Positions 48,083 to 60,299 of a stretch of DNA of 64,000 nucleotides are shown one piece after another. Position numbers and translations under genes: made by a program. How positions within the stretch are numbered: the first letter of the stretch is position 1; each line of letters opens with the position of its first letter. The notes under the pieces are model-generated. The model worked only from the letters and a program-made list of their open reading frames with translations. It was not told where the DNA came from and did no database searches. This stretch comes from Crocodylus rhombifer (Eukaryota; Chordata; Crocodylia; Crocodylidae): contig JAVSML010024012.1 in NCBI GenBank assembly GCA_038503035.1, positions 280,595 to 344,594 of the forward strand, in the 5' to 3' direction.

Positions 48083-48402
48083 CAGTGCTTTTCAAACTTT
48101 GTAAAATTTAGGCATCCCTGGATAGACTTGAGGCACCCTGGATAGACTTAAGGCACCCCTCAGAAAATGCCAGCTCTTATTTATCACTTCTTTTTTTAAC
48201 CACAGAAAAATAATAGAGCAGGTTTTCTGTTGCAAAAACTCAAAGGCAACAACTATGGATTTCTATTTGAAATGTCTGGATTTATCTTGTAAATGATGTT
48301 GTAAACCTGACATTGTGCTAACACTGAGTGGCACCCTGTGGCAGCCTTGAAAGGATCTCCCAGCACCCCACAGAGCTGTGGCACCCTGGTTGAGAATCAC
48401 TG
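48083..48402. mobile_element. hAT (Charlie-type) MITE, family H, copy 2
   Basis: The ends CAGTGCTTTTCAAAC and GTTGAGAATCACTG are flanked by an 8-bp target duplication that is nearly perfect (ATTTAAAA at 48075-48082, ATTTAAAG at 48403-48410), the hAT hallmark. It carries a private tandem duplication of about 20 bp (CTGGATAGACTTGAGGCACC then CTGGATAGACTTAAGGCACC, 48119-48158). It shares AATGCCAGCTCTTATTT and TCTGGATTTATCTTGTAAAT with copies 1 and 3. Confidence 0.92.
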
Positions 48403-49144
48403 ATTTAAAGTTTCAAGCTATAGGAATAGTGTTGCATGCATGGAAGCAAATTTAAAACTAAATAATTGAAACAGGATGAATTACTGTTTGGAAAGAACCA
48501 TACTGATAAATTACCATTATACCACTTGTGAGGTGGTAATTCCGAGCCCTTCAATTATAAATCTCTGCTTGTTTGTAAAAGTTTACTTTGGCCTGAAGCT
48601 TGGCATCTTTGGTAATTTTTCATTTTCAGGACTATAAACTAAATTTAAGATACTTTCACACACTTGCATAGTTAAACCTTTCTGAAAGCTCAAAAGTAAC
48701 TCTTGGGTCTTGATGTATACTATTTTTTTCTTAAAAATGCATACGTTTTTTAAAAGTTGTTCTGCATATGGCATAGTATTTCATTCAAGTAGACTGAAAC
48801 TTGTAAAAATGCACTTTTCAGTCTCTGGGTCCACTTTCTGGATGATTTTATTTTTCATCCAAATAAGTGCAATGTATAATTGCTGCATACTGCTGGTTTT
48901 ATTTTTGTGGTGATTATTATACTTAATGCTTCTGAAGCACATGCCCCTGGCTAGTGGTGCTGCCTAACTCTTCTAATAAAAAGCTTGTTACCTAATGTCT
49001 GAGCATAATTAAGGGCCCAAACTGGTTTTGGCTTCTGTGATTATAGGATCTAAAGTGATAAGGAGTGGACATACACGAGATAGTTATCACTTTGTATGAG
49101 TACCCTGCATAGTAGCACATGGAAGATGTGGAGAGTGTCTAGGA
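48403..49144. other. AT-rich intronic DNA
   Basis: Nothing recognised. Confidence 0.4.
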
Positions 49145-49799
49145 CAGGGGCAGGCAAAATATGCCCTGCAGGCTGGATCCAGCCCACCAGGCCATTCTAT
49201 CTGGCCCACAGAGCCCCTAAAAAATTTAGGAAATTAATATTTTATTTGCCCCAGCTCCCTGTCAAAGCTGGCTGGAGACAGGGGCAGTAGGACCCACAGG
49301 AAGCCCTCAGCAGACTTGTAGGCTTGAGTAGCCCAGCCCTGCCCATCCCCAGCCAGTTCCCTGTTTTCCTGTCCCCACCCTGCTCCAGCACCACCTGGCT
49401 GTGGCTCCTGGCTGCATCCCCAGACCAGGGCACATGGGATCATGCTGGTAGGGGTGTGTATGTATATGCATGTGCATGTTGGCAGGCATAGAGGCTGNNN
49501 NNNNNNNATTACATTGTTATAGTAGATGTTTGGTTTTTTGGGTTTTTTTTAAATATGTTTTGGGTTTTTTTCCAGTTTTAAGATGGCAGCACCCTCCCTC
49601 CCTTCCAAAAGGAGTACTTCTGGGGCAAGGGGAAGGACTTCTAGTGGCAACTGGCAGGGGTTAGAGGTGGGAATTTTAGTCCCAAGATGGTGACCAGGGG
49701 GCAGAGCACCCATGAAGGGGTGAGGCTACCTTTGCGGCCCTCAACAGCCCACCAAAACTCATTAAGTGGCCCTCCAGCCAAAATAATTGCCTACCTCTG
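49145..49799. mobile_element. hAT-type non-autonomous element containing an assembly gap
   Basis: The left end CAGGGGCAGGCAAAATATGC pairs with the reverse-complemented right end CAGAGGTAGGCAATTATTTT. Subterminal GGCTGGATCCAGCCCACCAG on the left and GGCCCTCCAGCC on the right are characteristic. The interior is GC-rich and broken by ten Ns at 49498-49507, so its true length is unknown. There is no transposase. Confidence 0.82.
49498..49507. other. Assembly gap (10 N)
   Basis: Ten consecutive N characters follow GTGCATGTTGGCAGGCATAG and a TATG-rich stretch. The round number suggests a placeholder of unknown true size. Confidence 0.99.
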
Positions 49800-50280
49800 A
49801 TGCAAATAAAATGTTGCAACTAGCAATGTGCAAATAATACTAAAAGAGACACATAACCTAAAAGATCTCTTAGCTCTTCTCTGCACCTTTGCCACATTTT
49901 CAAACTGTGTTAAGTACACACTTCTCATCTCTCTTCATCCAACTCGCCAGCTTCTAAAAATTTTTTTTGTTACAGGATATGTAATTTAAACATGTACAAA
50001 ACTTGAAAACTCCAGTTTCCTAGGACAGGAGAGTAGAGGGTGAGAATTTCTGTTACTAGATTTTGTGGAATCTAAGCTTCCATTTGAAAAAACCTTTCTA
50101 GCTTGAGAGTAAGTTTCCATACTTGAACAGAATATAAATTGATATAACATTATTTTTCTGAGTCTGCAAACACCTGGTTCTAGTACCTTTGTTTCATACC
50201 TTTGCTATGGAGTGACAGAGTGCATTTGCTATTCAGAATCCTGTGGGCAGCAGAGAAAGTGTTAAGGTTTATATCTATTA

Positions 50281-50512
50281 CAGTTGTTTTTAGCCTATTT
50301 AGACACGAGGCACCCCTCCAAAAATGCCACCTTTTAGCTCTCATTTTGTTTTTTGACTATGGAAAAATTATAGAGCAATTTTTTTGTTGCAAAGAACTCA
50401 GGAAGATCAGTCAGGACAAGATGGATTCCTATTTGAAATCTCTGGGTTTTTGTGAATCATGTGTAGGTGTTTGCACACTTAATAGCTGCATAACCCTGTT
50501 TGAGAGTGGCTG
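50281..50512. mobile_element. hAT (Charlie-type) MITE, family H, copy 3
   Basis: It shares GAGGCACCCCTCCAAAAATG, TTTTGACTATGGAAAAATTA and ATCTCTGGGTTTTTGTGAAT with the copies at 30222 and 48083. The termini are eroded (CAGTTGTTTTTAGCC; TTTGAGAGTGGCTG) and the target duplication is not visible. Confidence 0.75.
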
Positions 50513-50907
50513 TTACATGCTTCTGCTGTAGGATAGGTCTATGAATGGCCACCAGAAATGGCTGAGAGAGAGAAGAGGCCAAAAATTCGTTGTCCAGTTA
50601 AAATGTGAAAACATCTCTTCTCTATCTCTTAGAATGGACAAGAGCTATTTTTTTGTTTTTCAGGAAATAGGATAAAAAAAATTATAAATGTTATTTTGTG
50701 AAAATCTTAGGTTCAGTCACTTTTACTCTGATTGTTCTCTCTTAAAGCTTACCTTTTACATTACAAATACTTCTTCTTTTAAAAAAGTATTTCTAAATAA
50801 AATATATATGTGCTTCATTCCAAAAATGCCAAAACATGACCTACTGAAACTGTTTTGTTTTGGGGGAATAGCGGTATAAATTAAGTTTTGCTGAATTTTG
50901 ACAAGCC

Positions 50908-50926
50908 TTTTTTTTTTTTTTTTTTT
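50908..50926 (+). repeat. Poly-T tract
   Basis: A homopolymer run of about 19 T. A similar run of about 22 T is at 53292-53313. Neither has flanking retroposon features. Confidence 0.9.
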
Positions 50927-51032
50927 ATTGGAAAGCTGCTTTGGGTAAAAGATTACTGATCAGCCAGGAGAAGACTTCAGCACCTTTCCTTTCTTTTGCT
51001 GTTGGTGTAAAGGTGGCAGGTTTCCATTAGGA

Positions 51033-51559
51033 CAGGGCTGTCCAACTGGTGGTCTGCAGACCATGTGTAGCCCTTGAGGGGTTTAAACTGCTCACTCCCA
51101 CTCCCATTCTTGCTTTCCTGCTCCTGGAGTCCTGGGAGTCCCCCTCCCTCCTCCAAGCTTTTGCTGCCTAGCCCCATCCCTGGGGCACTCTTGGGTGGAA
51201 TGGTGCAGCCCAGGGGACTGACAGAGTCTGTGGCCAGTGTGGACCCAGGGACCCTGCACAGTGTAGAGAGAGTTCCTTGCCACACAGTAATGAAAGACCA
51301 GACTGGGTCTATACCACATGTTGCATCTGTGTGTAGGGGTCCTGCATGGTGTAGCAAATCCTATATATTAGGGCCATGGGGTATGCTGGGGGTTTGCGTA
51401 CTGCATGACCTGTGTGGTTTGGCAGAGGGGATCACATGATTCATTGGGGGCTGTGTGGTGGGGGGGGAGAGGAAGGTTGTGTGGTATACCATGCAGGCCT
51501 CATGACATGCACCCCGCGGGTGTGCAGCCCATATACTATGTGGAAGTTAGACAGCTCTC
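51033..51559. mobile_element. Probable hAT-type element with CAGGGCTGTCCAAC ends
   Basis: The left end CAGGGCTGTCCAACTGGTGG and the reverse-complemented right end GAGAGCTGTCTAACTTCCAC match imperfectly. GGTCTGCAGACCATGTGTAG near the left is palindromic. The GC-rich interior produces 121- and 126-aa frames without domains. Confidence 0.6.
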
Positions 51560-51803
51560 ATGAAGACATTTCCCCAGAACTTGTTTTTGTAGCCCCATCA
51601 CCTTTGTCTTTTGTGTGTCTTTTGTCTTCTACCTATGATATGTTGCATATATTCTTCAATCTTTAACATAATGTAGTAGCTATGCAGTCTTTTTCAAACC
51701 TATTATTTGTGTATCTGTGCCTTATACTTTCTCTGTTATTTATTCCTTGTATTGTAATCCCCATTACATAGCTCTAAGCAATATTGGGTCTTTTGACTCC
51801 TTT

Positions 51804-51896
51804 CATAGACATTAGGGCTGGAAGGGACCTTGGGAGATCATCGAGTCCAGCCCCCTGCCCAAAGGGCAGGAAGTCAGCTGGGGTCATAGGATCCTA
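51804..51896 (-). mobile_element. CR1 LINE tail fragment
   Basis: This is the reverse complement of the last ~90 bp of the 182-737 CR1 family (TAGGGCTGGAAGGGACCTTG through GTCATAGGATCC), with essentially one difference over the shared span. It is an extremely 5'-truncated, comparatively young insertion. Confidence 0.93.
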
Positions 51897-53554
51897 TAGC
51901 TGTCTTAAATTTTACCAAATTGTTATCCTAAGGAGTGGTAGGAAGTGGCCATGATTACAGGACATCTAGTTTTCTTGCTTATTTGTGCATGTATTTATTT
52001 ATAGTGTTGAAGATAAATATAATTAAAAGTTACTTTGGTCTCAAGGCAAAAAATTAATTTGGTCTCATTTAAATAGGGCAATTCTGGCAGAATAAGCAAA
52101 TGTGTATTTTTTACATTGATCTAACTATTTGTACCTTACTATTTGAAGTTTTTTGCACTTGTGTTTGAGAATATTATAGTGTGGGAATAGAAGAACTATT
52201 TATAGTTATTGTTGATGCTGTACATTTTGTTCCTCAAAGTTAAGTTTTTTCCTTGAAAATAAGGGTTTTAGTTGAGGTGTATCCTAGAAATATTGTGTTT
52301 TGTCATCATGTAAATTGTTGAATCATCACTCTGCTCACTGTGCGTTATACTTGTAGTCCTACACAGCAGCACCCTGATACAGAAAACAGCAATTTGAAAG
52401 TTGTTAGAATTGTATGATTCTAGTTTGTTCTGAACCAGGAAAGAGCTAGTATACATGAGCACATGCATGATCATCATCTGGAAACTCTCAAACTGAGAGA
52501 GAGGGAAAACAGAGAAATGCCCTTGGAAATAAAACTGATAATGCATCTCCTCTCCCTCCACTTCTGTTTACTTTTTTATTTGCTGAGAATTCCCTTGCAC
52601 TATTTGATGAACATGTGGTCAGGATATTTATTACAGATACAAATGAAACTGAAGTCTTTAAGTACATATGTAATTTGAACAGTGCTTAATCATGTACAAT
52701 TTGTTATATGGTCAATTGACAGTTCATTTGGTTATCAAGATATTTTCCCCATAAATTAGGAGATGGGAGACTTTCTTGAAGCTTGTATTCCTAAATAGTA
52801 TCTGATAGACAAGAGTCTGTTTTGACTGAACTAAACCTTGACTTTTAAGGCTGAGTTGCTCTTGTTTTTCCTGTTTCCATTTTACAATATTTTCCCAGCT
52901 CTTTAAAGGAAGATAATTGTGTTGGGCTGGGAAGAATGAGTAAAACTGCTTGCGCTCATACAATAATACTGTTTCTATCAATCTTGTAACTATAACTTGA
53001 TTTTATGTCCTTAGTTAGTGTTAACTATTGCTGCTGTTGGGGAAATGGTTCCTGAACAAACACATAGGCATGACTGATTGGATAGTTTTTGGCTACCTGC
53101 TTGCATTATCTGTAGATATATTTAAAAAAAATGCAAGTAGTGTTGAAAAATATAAAGATTTTTAAAGTAGTTTGTGTATTTTGAAATTAGCAGAAAAATA
53201 GACTTCAGTAGAAAATGAAATAGTAGCAACTCAACAAGAAAGAAATGTCCTGTCAATATATTATAAAAATAGCCCTTTAAAATGTTCTTGATTTTTTTTT
53301 TTTTTTTTTTTTAATATGAGATTTCTATTGCTTTTTTGCTGTGCTTTCTAAAACTATGGGAGACACAAAGGTTTTCCTTATTTTAATTGGTAATGTTATG
53401 AGGAAGAATGACAAGAGACTTTTTTTCTATGAAAGTCTTCCTGTCCTATTGAATGCATCTATTACATTAGAAGAGGTGTTACAAACCCATGATTCTATAT
53501 GCCAGCATTAACTAGATAATACTCCTTTCTCTATTACATTCAGTCAAAAACACA
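51897..53554. other. AT-rich intronic DNA
   Basis: It includes a 22-T run at 53292-53313. No gene or transposon is recognised. Confidence 0.4.
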
Positions 53555-53862
53555 AATATAAAATGGGTGACAGCTGGCTGGATGGCAGCACTATGGAAAA
53601 GGACTTGGGAGTTTTGGTAGATCATGAATTCATTGCGAGTGCAGTGTGGTGCACCTGCACAAAAGGTGAATGTGGTTTCTGGATGCATCAGTAGAAGCAT
53701 TAAGTGCAAGCCACAGGAGGTGATAGGGCCTCCCTACCTGGTACTTGTTAGGCCTCATCTGGAGTAATGTATTAGGTTCTAGGCTCTACATTTTAAAAGA
53801 AGTGGAGAATTAGATAGGGTCCAGAGGTGGGGCAGCCAAGATGGTCAGGGGCTTGGAAGGCA
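53555..53862 (+). mobile_element. Old CR1 LINE fragment, 5' part
   Basis: The plus-strand sequence follows the CR1 C-terminal region: GGAAAAGGACTTGGGAGTTT, then GTTAGGCCTCATCTGGAGTA and ATAGGGTCCAGAGG. The homologous sequence resumes at 54470 after an insertion. Confidence 0.8.
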
Positions 53863-54469
53863 AATCAAACAACTGGTCAGGAAGCCTTGATTTAATCATT
53901 TTCTGCAAGACACGCATTCTTGTTGTTTGATGTCCTTTACTCATTTAACTGTTTGAAACTTTGCACTTTTAGAGAGAGGTAAGAGTGTGACTGTCTACAC
54001 AAACTGGCCGAGAGACAAGAGGGCTGATGGGTAGATAATCAGGTCTCTTATCTCTCATCTCCATATACTGCTGTTAATAAGGAAGTTATTGCTGGAGACA
54101 CAAATGCACAGTTTAAGAACTGGCACTTAGCATCACAGAGATGCTTAATGGGATCTTCTAGACTGAGCACTGAGTCCCTTTGGGTAGAGGGGTTTTCTTT
54201 CATCTTTAATGATCTATAGAGGAGCCTCTGGGAACCCTGTAAGATTGGGCCAGTAATATAGTTCATAACCTGTTGTGACCTATTTATAAAACTTTTCTAA
54301 ACAAGTTACATGAATATATTGTCTCAAATAGTATATCATTCAAAATTATAATCCTTATTCTATGATGATATCTTTGATCTTTAACATATCTTAAAACCAT
54401 CTTTATATAGGTTTATTTTTTTTAAAAAGCATCCCAATTTAAATTAAAAAAAAACCCTTATTTTTATCC
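53863..54469. mobile_element. Insertion of unknown family inside a CR1
   Basis: About 600 bp separate two CR1 pieces that are contiguous in the family. It includes CCTTGATTTAATCATTTTCT and GTGACTGTCTACACAAACTG and ends T/A-rich. Its existence as an insertion is inferred from the interrupted CR1; the element type is not recognised. Confidence 0.55.
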
Positions 54470-55240
54470 ACCCTGTCATATGAGAAAAAGCTGAAGCGTG
54501 TTCAGCTTGTGGAAAAGGCTTTTAAGGGGAGACATGATAGGAGTCTTCAAATACCTGAAGGGCTTCCATAAAGATGAGGGAAAGCACCTTTTTTCTCTTC
54601 CTGAAGAGAGGATTATGTTGACCAATAGTTTGAAGTTGCAGCAAAGTAAATTTAGATTGGATATCCACAAAAAATTCTTTACCATTAGAATAGTGAAGTA
54701 GTGGCATAGACTGCCTAAAGAAGTTGTGGACTCGCCATCACTGGCGGTGTTGAAGAAGAGGTTGGATAGCTACTCATCAACTATGGGTATTTCCAGTGCT
54801 TCAGGGCTTTGTTTATTAGCCCACCCTCCCTTTCTGCTGTATGTGTCAGGGTGTTTATAAGCCTCTGGGTGTTGGCTGCAGCCAAGGCTGGGGATTTTGT
54901 CTGGGGTGTGCCAGTGTTCCTGCTAGGACCAAAGCTGCAGGTTCCTGGCTAGAGGGTCTTGCCCCTTGGCTCAAGCTGTACCTGAGATCTCTTGACCATA
55001 TATTGACAGCATATAGAAGCTTCATAGAAGCCAGATGTTGGATACCATGGTTCCCTTGCTTTGGCTGTGGCAGGTTAGATAGGTTATGTCTGTAATGTGT
55101 CAGGGTTGGGAGTAGTCGTACGCAGAGTTTAGATTATGGATGGTATAAGATCATGTGCATAGGGATGATCCTGCTTCAGTCAGAGGGGATTGGACTACAT
55201 GACCTCTGGAGGTCCTTTCCAGGCCTATATCTCTGAATCT
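54470..55240 (+). mobile_element. Old CR1 LINE fragment, 3' part
   Basis: The frame at 54498-54701 reads FSLWKRLLRGDMIGVFKYLK, then SKFRLDIHKKFFTIRIVK, the CR1 C-terminus. The tail with GGATTGGACTACATGACCTC and GGTCCTTTCCAGGCC ends at about 55235. It is strongly diverged and the 3' UTR is long, so it is an old, L3-like CR1 group. Confidence 0.88.
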
Positions 55241-58182
55241 GTTTCTCCTATACATATGGTTCCATTTCCCATTTCTTCATATATCTTCATGAGATACTAC
55301 ATGCTTAAAAAGCATCTAGTTCAAGCTAAGCCACCCATAATGATAGGCTGTTGTGTGATTTGATATTGAAGAAAAAAGGGCTTAGTTTTTTAAATATTTC
55401 CAATGGCTTAACTTCATCAGCAGACGGAAACTGTACTCCTTTTCCCCAGCCCAAACATCAGATCCATACAGAGTTTTCTTTTCCCCATTCTCTTCATGAT
55501 AGGTAAATTTAAATGATAATTGAAAAATATCATTTTCCCATGTCCAGCTGCAGACAAAAATCTGCAGTGTATTCTGATAGATGCTGACTCAGCCAGTGTT
55601 ATCAGTCCATGCATCCTTGACCTTTGCATTCATTATTCCAGTGCTGATATCTGAAAGTTCTTAAGTTTTTACCTGGCTTAGTGATCTATCTGCTAAACAG
55701 TATAGGTAGTTGCAAGGGTATAACTTTGGTTGAATTCTGGGTTTATGTTGGTTCATTGTTGAATTCCTAGTTAAAGTTTAAACTGCTTAAATTGAGCTTT
55801 TCATCTCCAAAACTATCCATGGCATTTAACTTGGGCTATTTGAAAAATAGCTTCTCATTTTAGAGCCAAGGCTTGCTTTAGTCAATTTTTACAAGTAACA
55901 GATGCTTTGTGTGAGGTAGGTTTTGAGACCATGACAGTCTGCCACATCTTTCTTGGAAGGTACCCTTCACTTGTGTATAACATTACCTAGCATAGCGGGG
56001 GTTAATTCTGTTGGAACCGTCTGAGTGGAACTGCATTTGAAACTTCCCAGGTTGTGCATAGGCTGATAAGAAGAGATTCTACAATTACACCTTCAGTGGA
56101 TGTGCACAGTTTCTAAGGCACTAAAAATTTCAATGCTGTGAATGACATAAATTCTTGGATAGACTGAAGTGTCTATAGCAGGTCTATTTCAAGTGAAGTT
56201 GTAAGGGTTTACTTTAATTTTTTTAATGCAAATGCAGTCAGTGAGTATTGACTTTTGAATGCCATTGTATTTATAGCAGTCAGAAAAGTATTGGAGTTAT
56301 AGGTATGAGATTTAGTTCCTTGGAAGTTTTTGTTTTTATTCTTTTTCTAGAAGTTACTTCATGGTAGGCAGAACCTCTAGAGTAAGTCATGCTTTATGAC
56401 TGATATAACTCTTGCAAAGTATATGTTGGAGCAGTCCCTTGTCCGAACTGTGTTAATTTGGTAATGTGGGTGTAAAGTCTTCCACAGACTAGGATTTGGA
56501 CCACTAAATTCAGTTTCCTTTATTAAAAGTTGTTGAATTATTTAAATAAAGTTGCAAACTGAGGAGAGAGTGACTTATAATCTCTCTAACGGGGAGATGA
56601 TTACACCAGGCAAAGGTATTTGTACAGCTTATGCTTTTCTAATAACCAGTTGGACAAATGAAGCATATCAATATGATGACTTCTATTAAGAAGATACTTA
56701 GAAGTAGACCTGGGTACAAAATCTGAACACTCTTCTCTTTATTAATGTACTGAGTAATTTTAGGTAGACACATCTGTTTTTCTGTCCTCCCTGTTTTGGA
56801 CACTCTCTCTTATTTGAATTTTCTTTAAAGGGTGTTTACTTGAGATACTGGATTTCCTTTCAACCCCAGCCCAGGAATATTACACTTATGCCTGTGGATT
56901 CCCAATGTCCCCAGTAGCTTAGAGACAGACTTTTAAGGAACTGTTGAATTCAGTCTGCCACAATTGTTGTTGTTGTTGTGAGGAAAGACTGCATGGTGGT
57001 ATGAGAATTGTCCTGATTCTCAGCTAAAGTGAAAGAGAACAACCAGGAAGAGCGTGGGTAAAAGATTTCTTTCCTGCTGGTGCCTTACAGATATCTGTCC
57101 ATGATGGCAGTTGATGGTTGGAATGCATTGTACTTTTCTCTAGTAACTCCTTTGGCTTAGATAATTGAAGGAACAATATTCTAGAGGCAGTATCTTCTAG
57201 TGGGAATGGTTTCCAGTGTACTTTGGCCTAATGGAAGTTTCTGCTGGACTCAGTTTAGAATAGCATCGTTTGAGGTAGAGAAGAAGCAAAGGACTAGATT
57301 AGAAAGACCTTCTATATGAGAATTATTTTCAGTATATTGAAGTTACTGATTACAGCTTAAATCATTAAAGCTACAAAGGTTTAATTTTGATACATTTTTA
57401 CTGGACTTTTTATGTTTGTATTTTTTTTTCTTAGCTTGGAGATTAAAAATCAATATGTTTTTACTTTCACATTCTGAGTACTTTAACTTTTGGATTGCAA
57501 ATGCTGAAGAGCAATATTCGAAAACTGTTTCCATAAGAATAAAAAATCTGCTGGACTTAAGCTATGTAAAAACTAAATTTGCAGTGAAATTGCAATTGAT
57601 GTCATTCGTATTTTTGTGAACAAATGGAAACGAGTACCTTTTAAGGATACTCTTATTCTTACCCTTTGCTCCTGGACTCAGCATGGAGTAGTGAAGGAGC
57701 TCTTTTTAGCACTTAGTTAAAAACTAATTGTAGTTCAGTGCAACTTTCTCCATCCTTTACTGACTCTGCACCCTTATCTGCCTTCCCTGAGATCTGAAAA
57801 CCATCCAGCTGGCTCTTGACAGATCATTGAACAAAGCTTTGCAGAACCTGTGAATATATCTGTGAAACATTGCTATTCAAACTCAGTCTTCACCTGCATC
57901 CTTGTTAACATGACAATATATTCTAATACTAAACATTTTATTTATGGTGGTTGTACTGGATTGAAAATATCTTGGAAATTCCATTAAGTGTTAAGGGGAG
58001 TACTCAAGATGATTATTGCATATACCTCTGAGAAATTTATGAGTTTTTGACCTGAAGATGACAGACTGCTTTGAATGTAATTGATTTGAACTTGAATTGA
58101 AATTTTATTTGATTTGAAATTTGAACTGAAACTCTGAATTGAGTCTTCTACTTGATGCTTGGACTTGGGTTCAAGCAGACCT
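55241..58182. other. AT-rich intronic DNA
   Basis: A short TTG triplet run lies near 56966-56980. Nothing else is recognised. Confidence 0.4.
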
Positions 58183-58510
58183 TGTTAAGAGTTGAAGGAG
58201 AGAGTTGCACAGAGACATTTTCGGTGTACAGTAAGGGTTTATTGCTCTTACACATTTCAAGAACTATGCCACGTATTCATGCATACTACTTCCTACATAT
58301 TATCTAGTAACAGCAGTGTGTCAAAATAATGTATACATGCCTTAGTCATCAGGAGTACAGTGATATATTGATAGACAGTGCTGACTCTTGTTTCCTGAGA
58401 AAGCAAGAAGTATAACTTGTACACTTCTGTAGGTCTTCAAAATGTCCATCATCAACATCCAGGCACACATCATTGCAGCCAACAGCAGAATAATACATGT
58501 TTAATTTTTT
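58183..58510 (-). mobile_element. Possible solo LTR fragment
   Basis: On the minus strand an AATAAA signal (58238-58243 on plus as TTTATT) is followed about 50 bp later by CAACTCTTAACA, ending in CA as LTRs do. The layout AATAAA, then a short pyrimidine-rich segment (GCAACTCTCTCC), resembles a retroviral R-U5. No internal genes, primer site or matching second LTR is seen, so this is weak. Confidence 0.25.
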
Positions 58511-60299
58511 TCAAACACCCTGTATTTACATACATGCAGACATATTTTCCACCGCAGTCCTTGAGTTACTTTAAATCTGTTCACTAGACCAAGACTTCCC
58601 TCCAACGAATTGCTGTAGTTTCAGTGGCAGGAAAAAACATCAGCTGGAGTTGGAGCTGTTTTGCTCTCCAGAGACTTTCACAGATAATTCTCCTTTTGCA
58701 TATGCTTATCATGCACACAGTATAAATATACTTTGTCCTCTTCCAAGCCTGCAGGAGAAGTAGCTTGGTGATCTTTTAGGAAGTTTTGTACCAAGTAATG
58801 TCAGTGACTCTTAGTATAGTTTGCCATACTGTCACTATTTGATAAACATATGAATCGATGTTTTGCCTCCAGATTCCTGGGTTCTGTAGAACTGCCTAGT
58901 GGCAATGTTAAGGTGGCTTTTTCTTTATTTTAAAATGAGTCCTAGTTCTTTTATATGGGTAAAATAGAATTAGTGTAGTACCACCCATGATTGTTTTTAA
59001 GAACCTGCTACCACACTCGTATTAAGTACCATCACACTTAATTTTTGGTGTGATGCAGATTTTTGTTGCAGGTAGTATGATATTTACTAGTTGAGGCTTT
59101 TGGTACCCAAAACAAGAAATGGGAGAAATGTGTGGCTGAAAGTATAAATGTTGTAGGCTTCTACTGGAATTATTAACTTTATCCTGTAGACAAGTCCTTG
59201 ATAGACTACTGGTTAAAAAGCACTTCAACACATTTATCTTTCCAGTAGAAGGAGGTGGGAAACGGCTTCTCTCATTAGAGAAGCATTTTGGATTTTATTA
59301 GTGGGGTTCATGCCCACTTTTTCACGGTATCTCTGTCTTGCTGGTGTGGCTTTTGTATGTTAAGTGTCAGATTTCTCAAATTCTGTACTACAGTAACGCT
59401 ATAAAATGTAACATTTTAAATTTTGAAAACAGAAAAAATGTAATGGACAGGATAAAGAAGATGAAGTAACATATTTACATTTACAAAGATTACATTACTT
59501 TCTCACTAATGCTGCTTTTGATATCAGTTCAAAGTACAGCTTGGTTCGCTTACAATACAGGCATTATCGTTGGGGCTGATGGGAAATAAAGGTAGAGTCC
59601 ACGGATCAAAACATGAGCAAAGCTACCTGCTATCTCTTCATCTGTGAGCAAACAGGGATTGAAAAAGCAGTTGGGATAGGGTGGTTAGGCTCTCATTTTG
59701 TTTTGTTGAGTCCTGGCTAAGTAAAAGAATAGAGCTGTGGGGAAAAGCAGTCAGTTGGGCCAGGAACTGTTGAACTTGAGAGAGATTTTTGAAAGTAGTG
59801 TCTTTGAAGAGCAGAGGAGTAGAAAAGCATCATTTTTTTTTTTTGGTTGAATGGAAGCTGTACAGAAGCAAGAGGAGTGAGATGGATACACAAACAAAAT
59901 CCATATGTAAATATTTAAAAAGCTGAAATATATTTGAAACAGTAAGGAAGTTCAGAGAATCCCAAGTCTCTGAAACTACTCACTTTAAATAAAATGATCT
60001 GTACTTGTAATTGAGCTGGATGGCATCATTTGATGTCAAATTATGAATGTGAATATACAGCAAAAATAAGTTAATGAGAAAGGAAGAGTTATCTATGTTT
60101 TAAGTGTATTGAAAAAGCATGTTGTGCGGTGTTTGGAAACTATAGTTAGAGAAAATGCTGAAAATTTTTTTATGAATATAACCTTCGCTTTGTATAAATA
60201 GTTCTGTATTTCATTAGAAAAACAATAAAATGTATTACTGCAATAAGCAGTTCCTGAAGTGGTGTAAGCATAAACCACTGAGTTGCTTTAAAAATAAAG
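58511..60299. other. AT-rich intronic DNA
   Basis: Nothing recognised. Confidence 0.4.
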
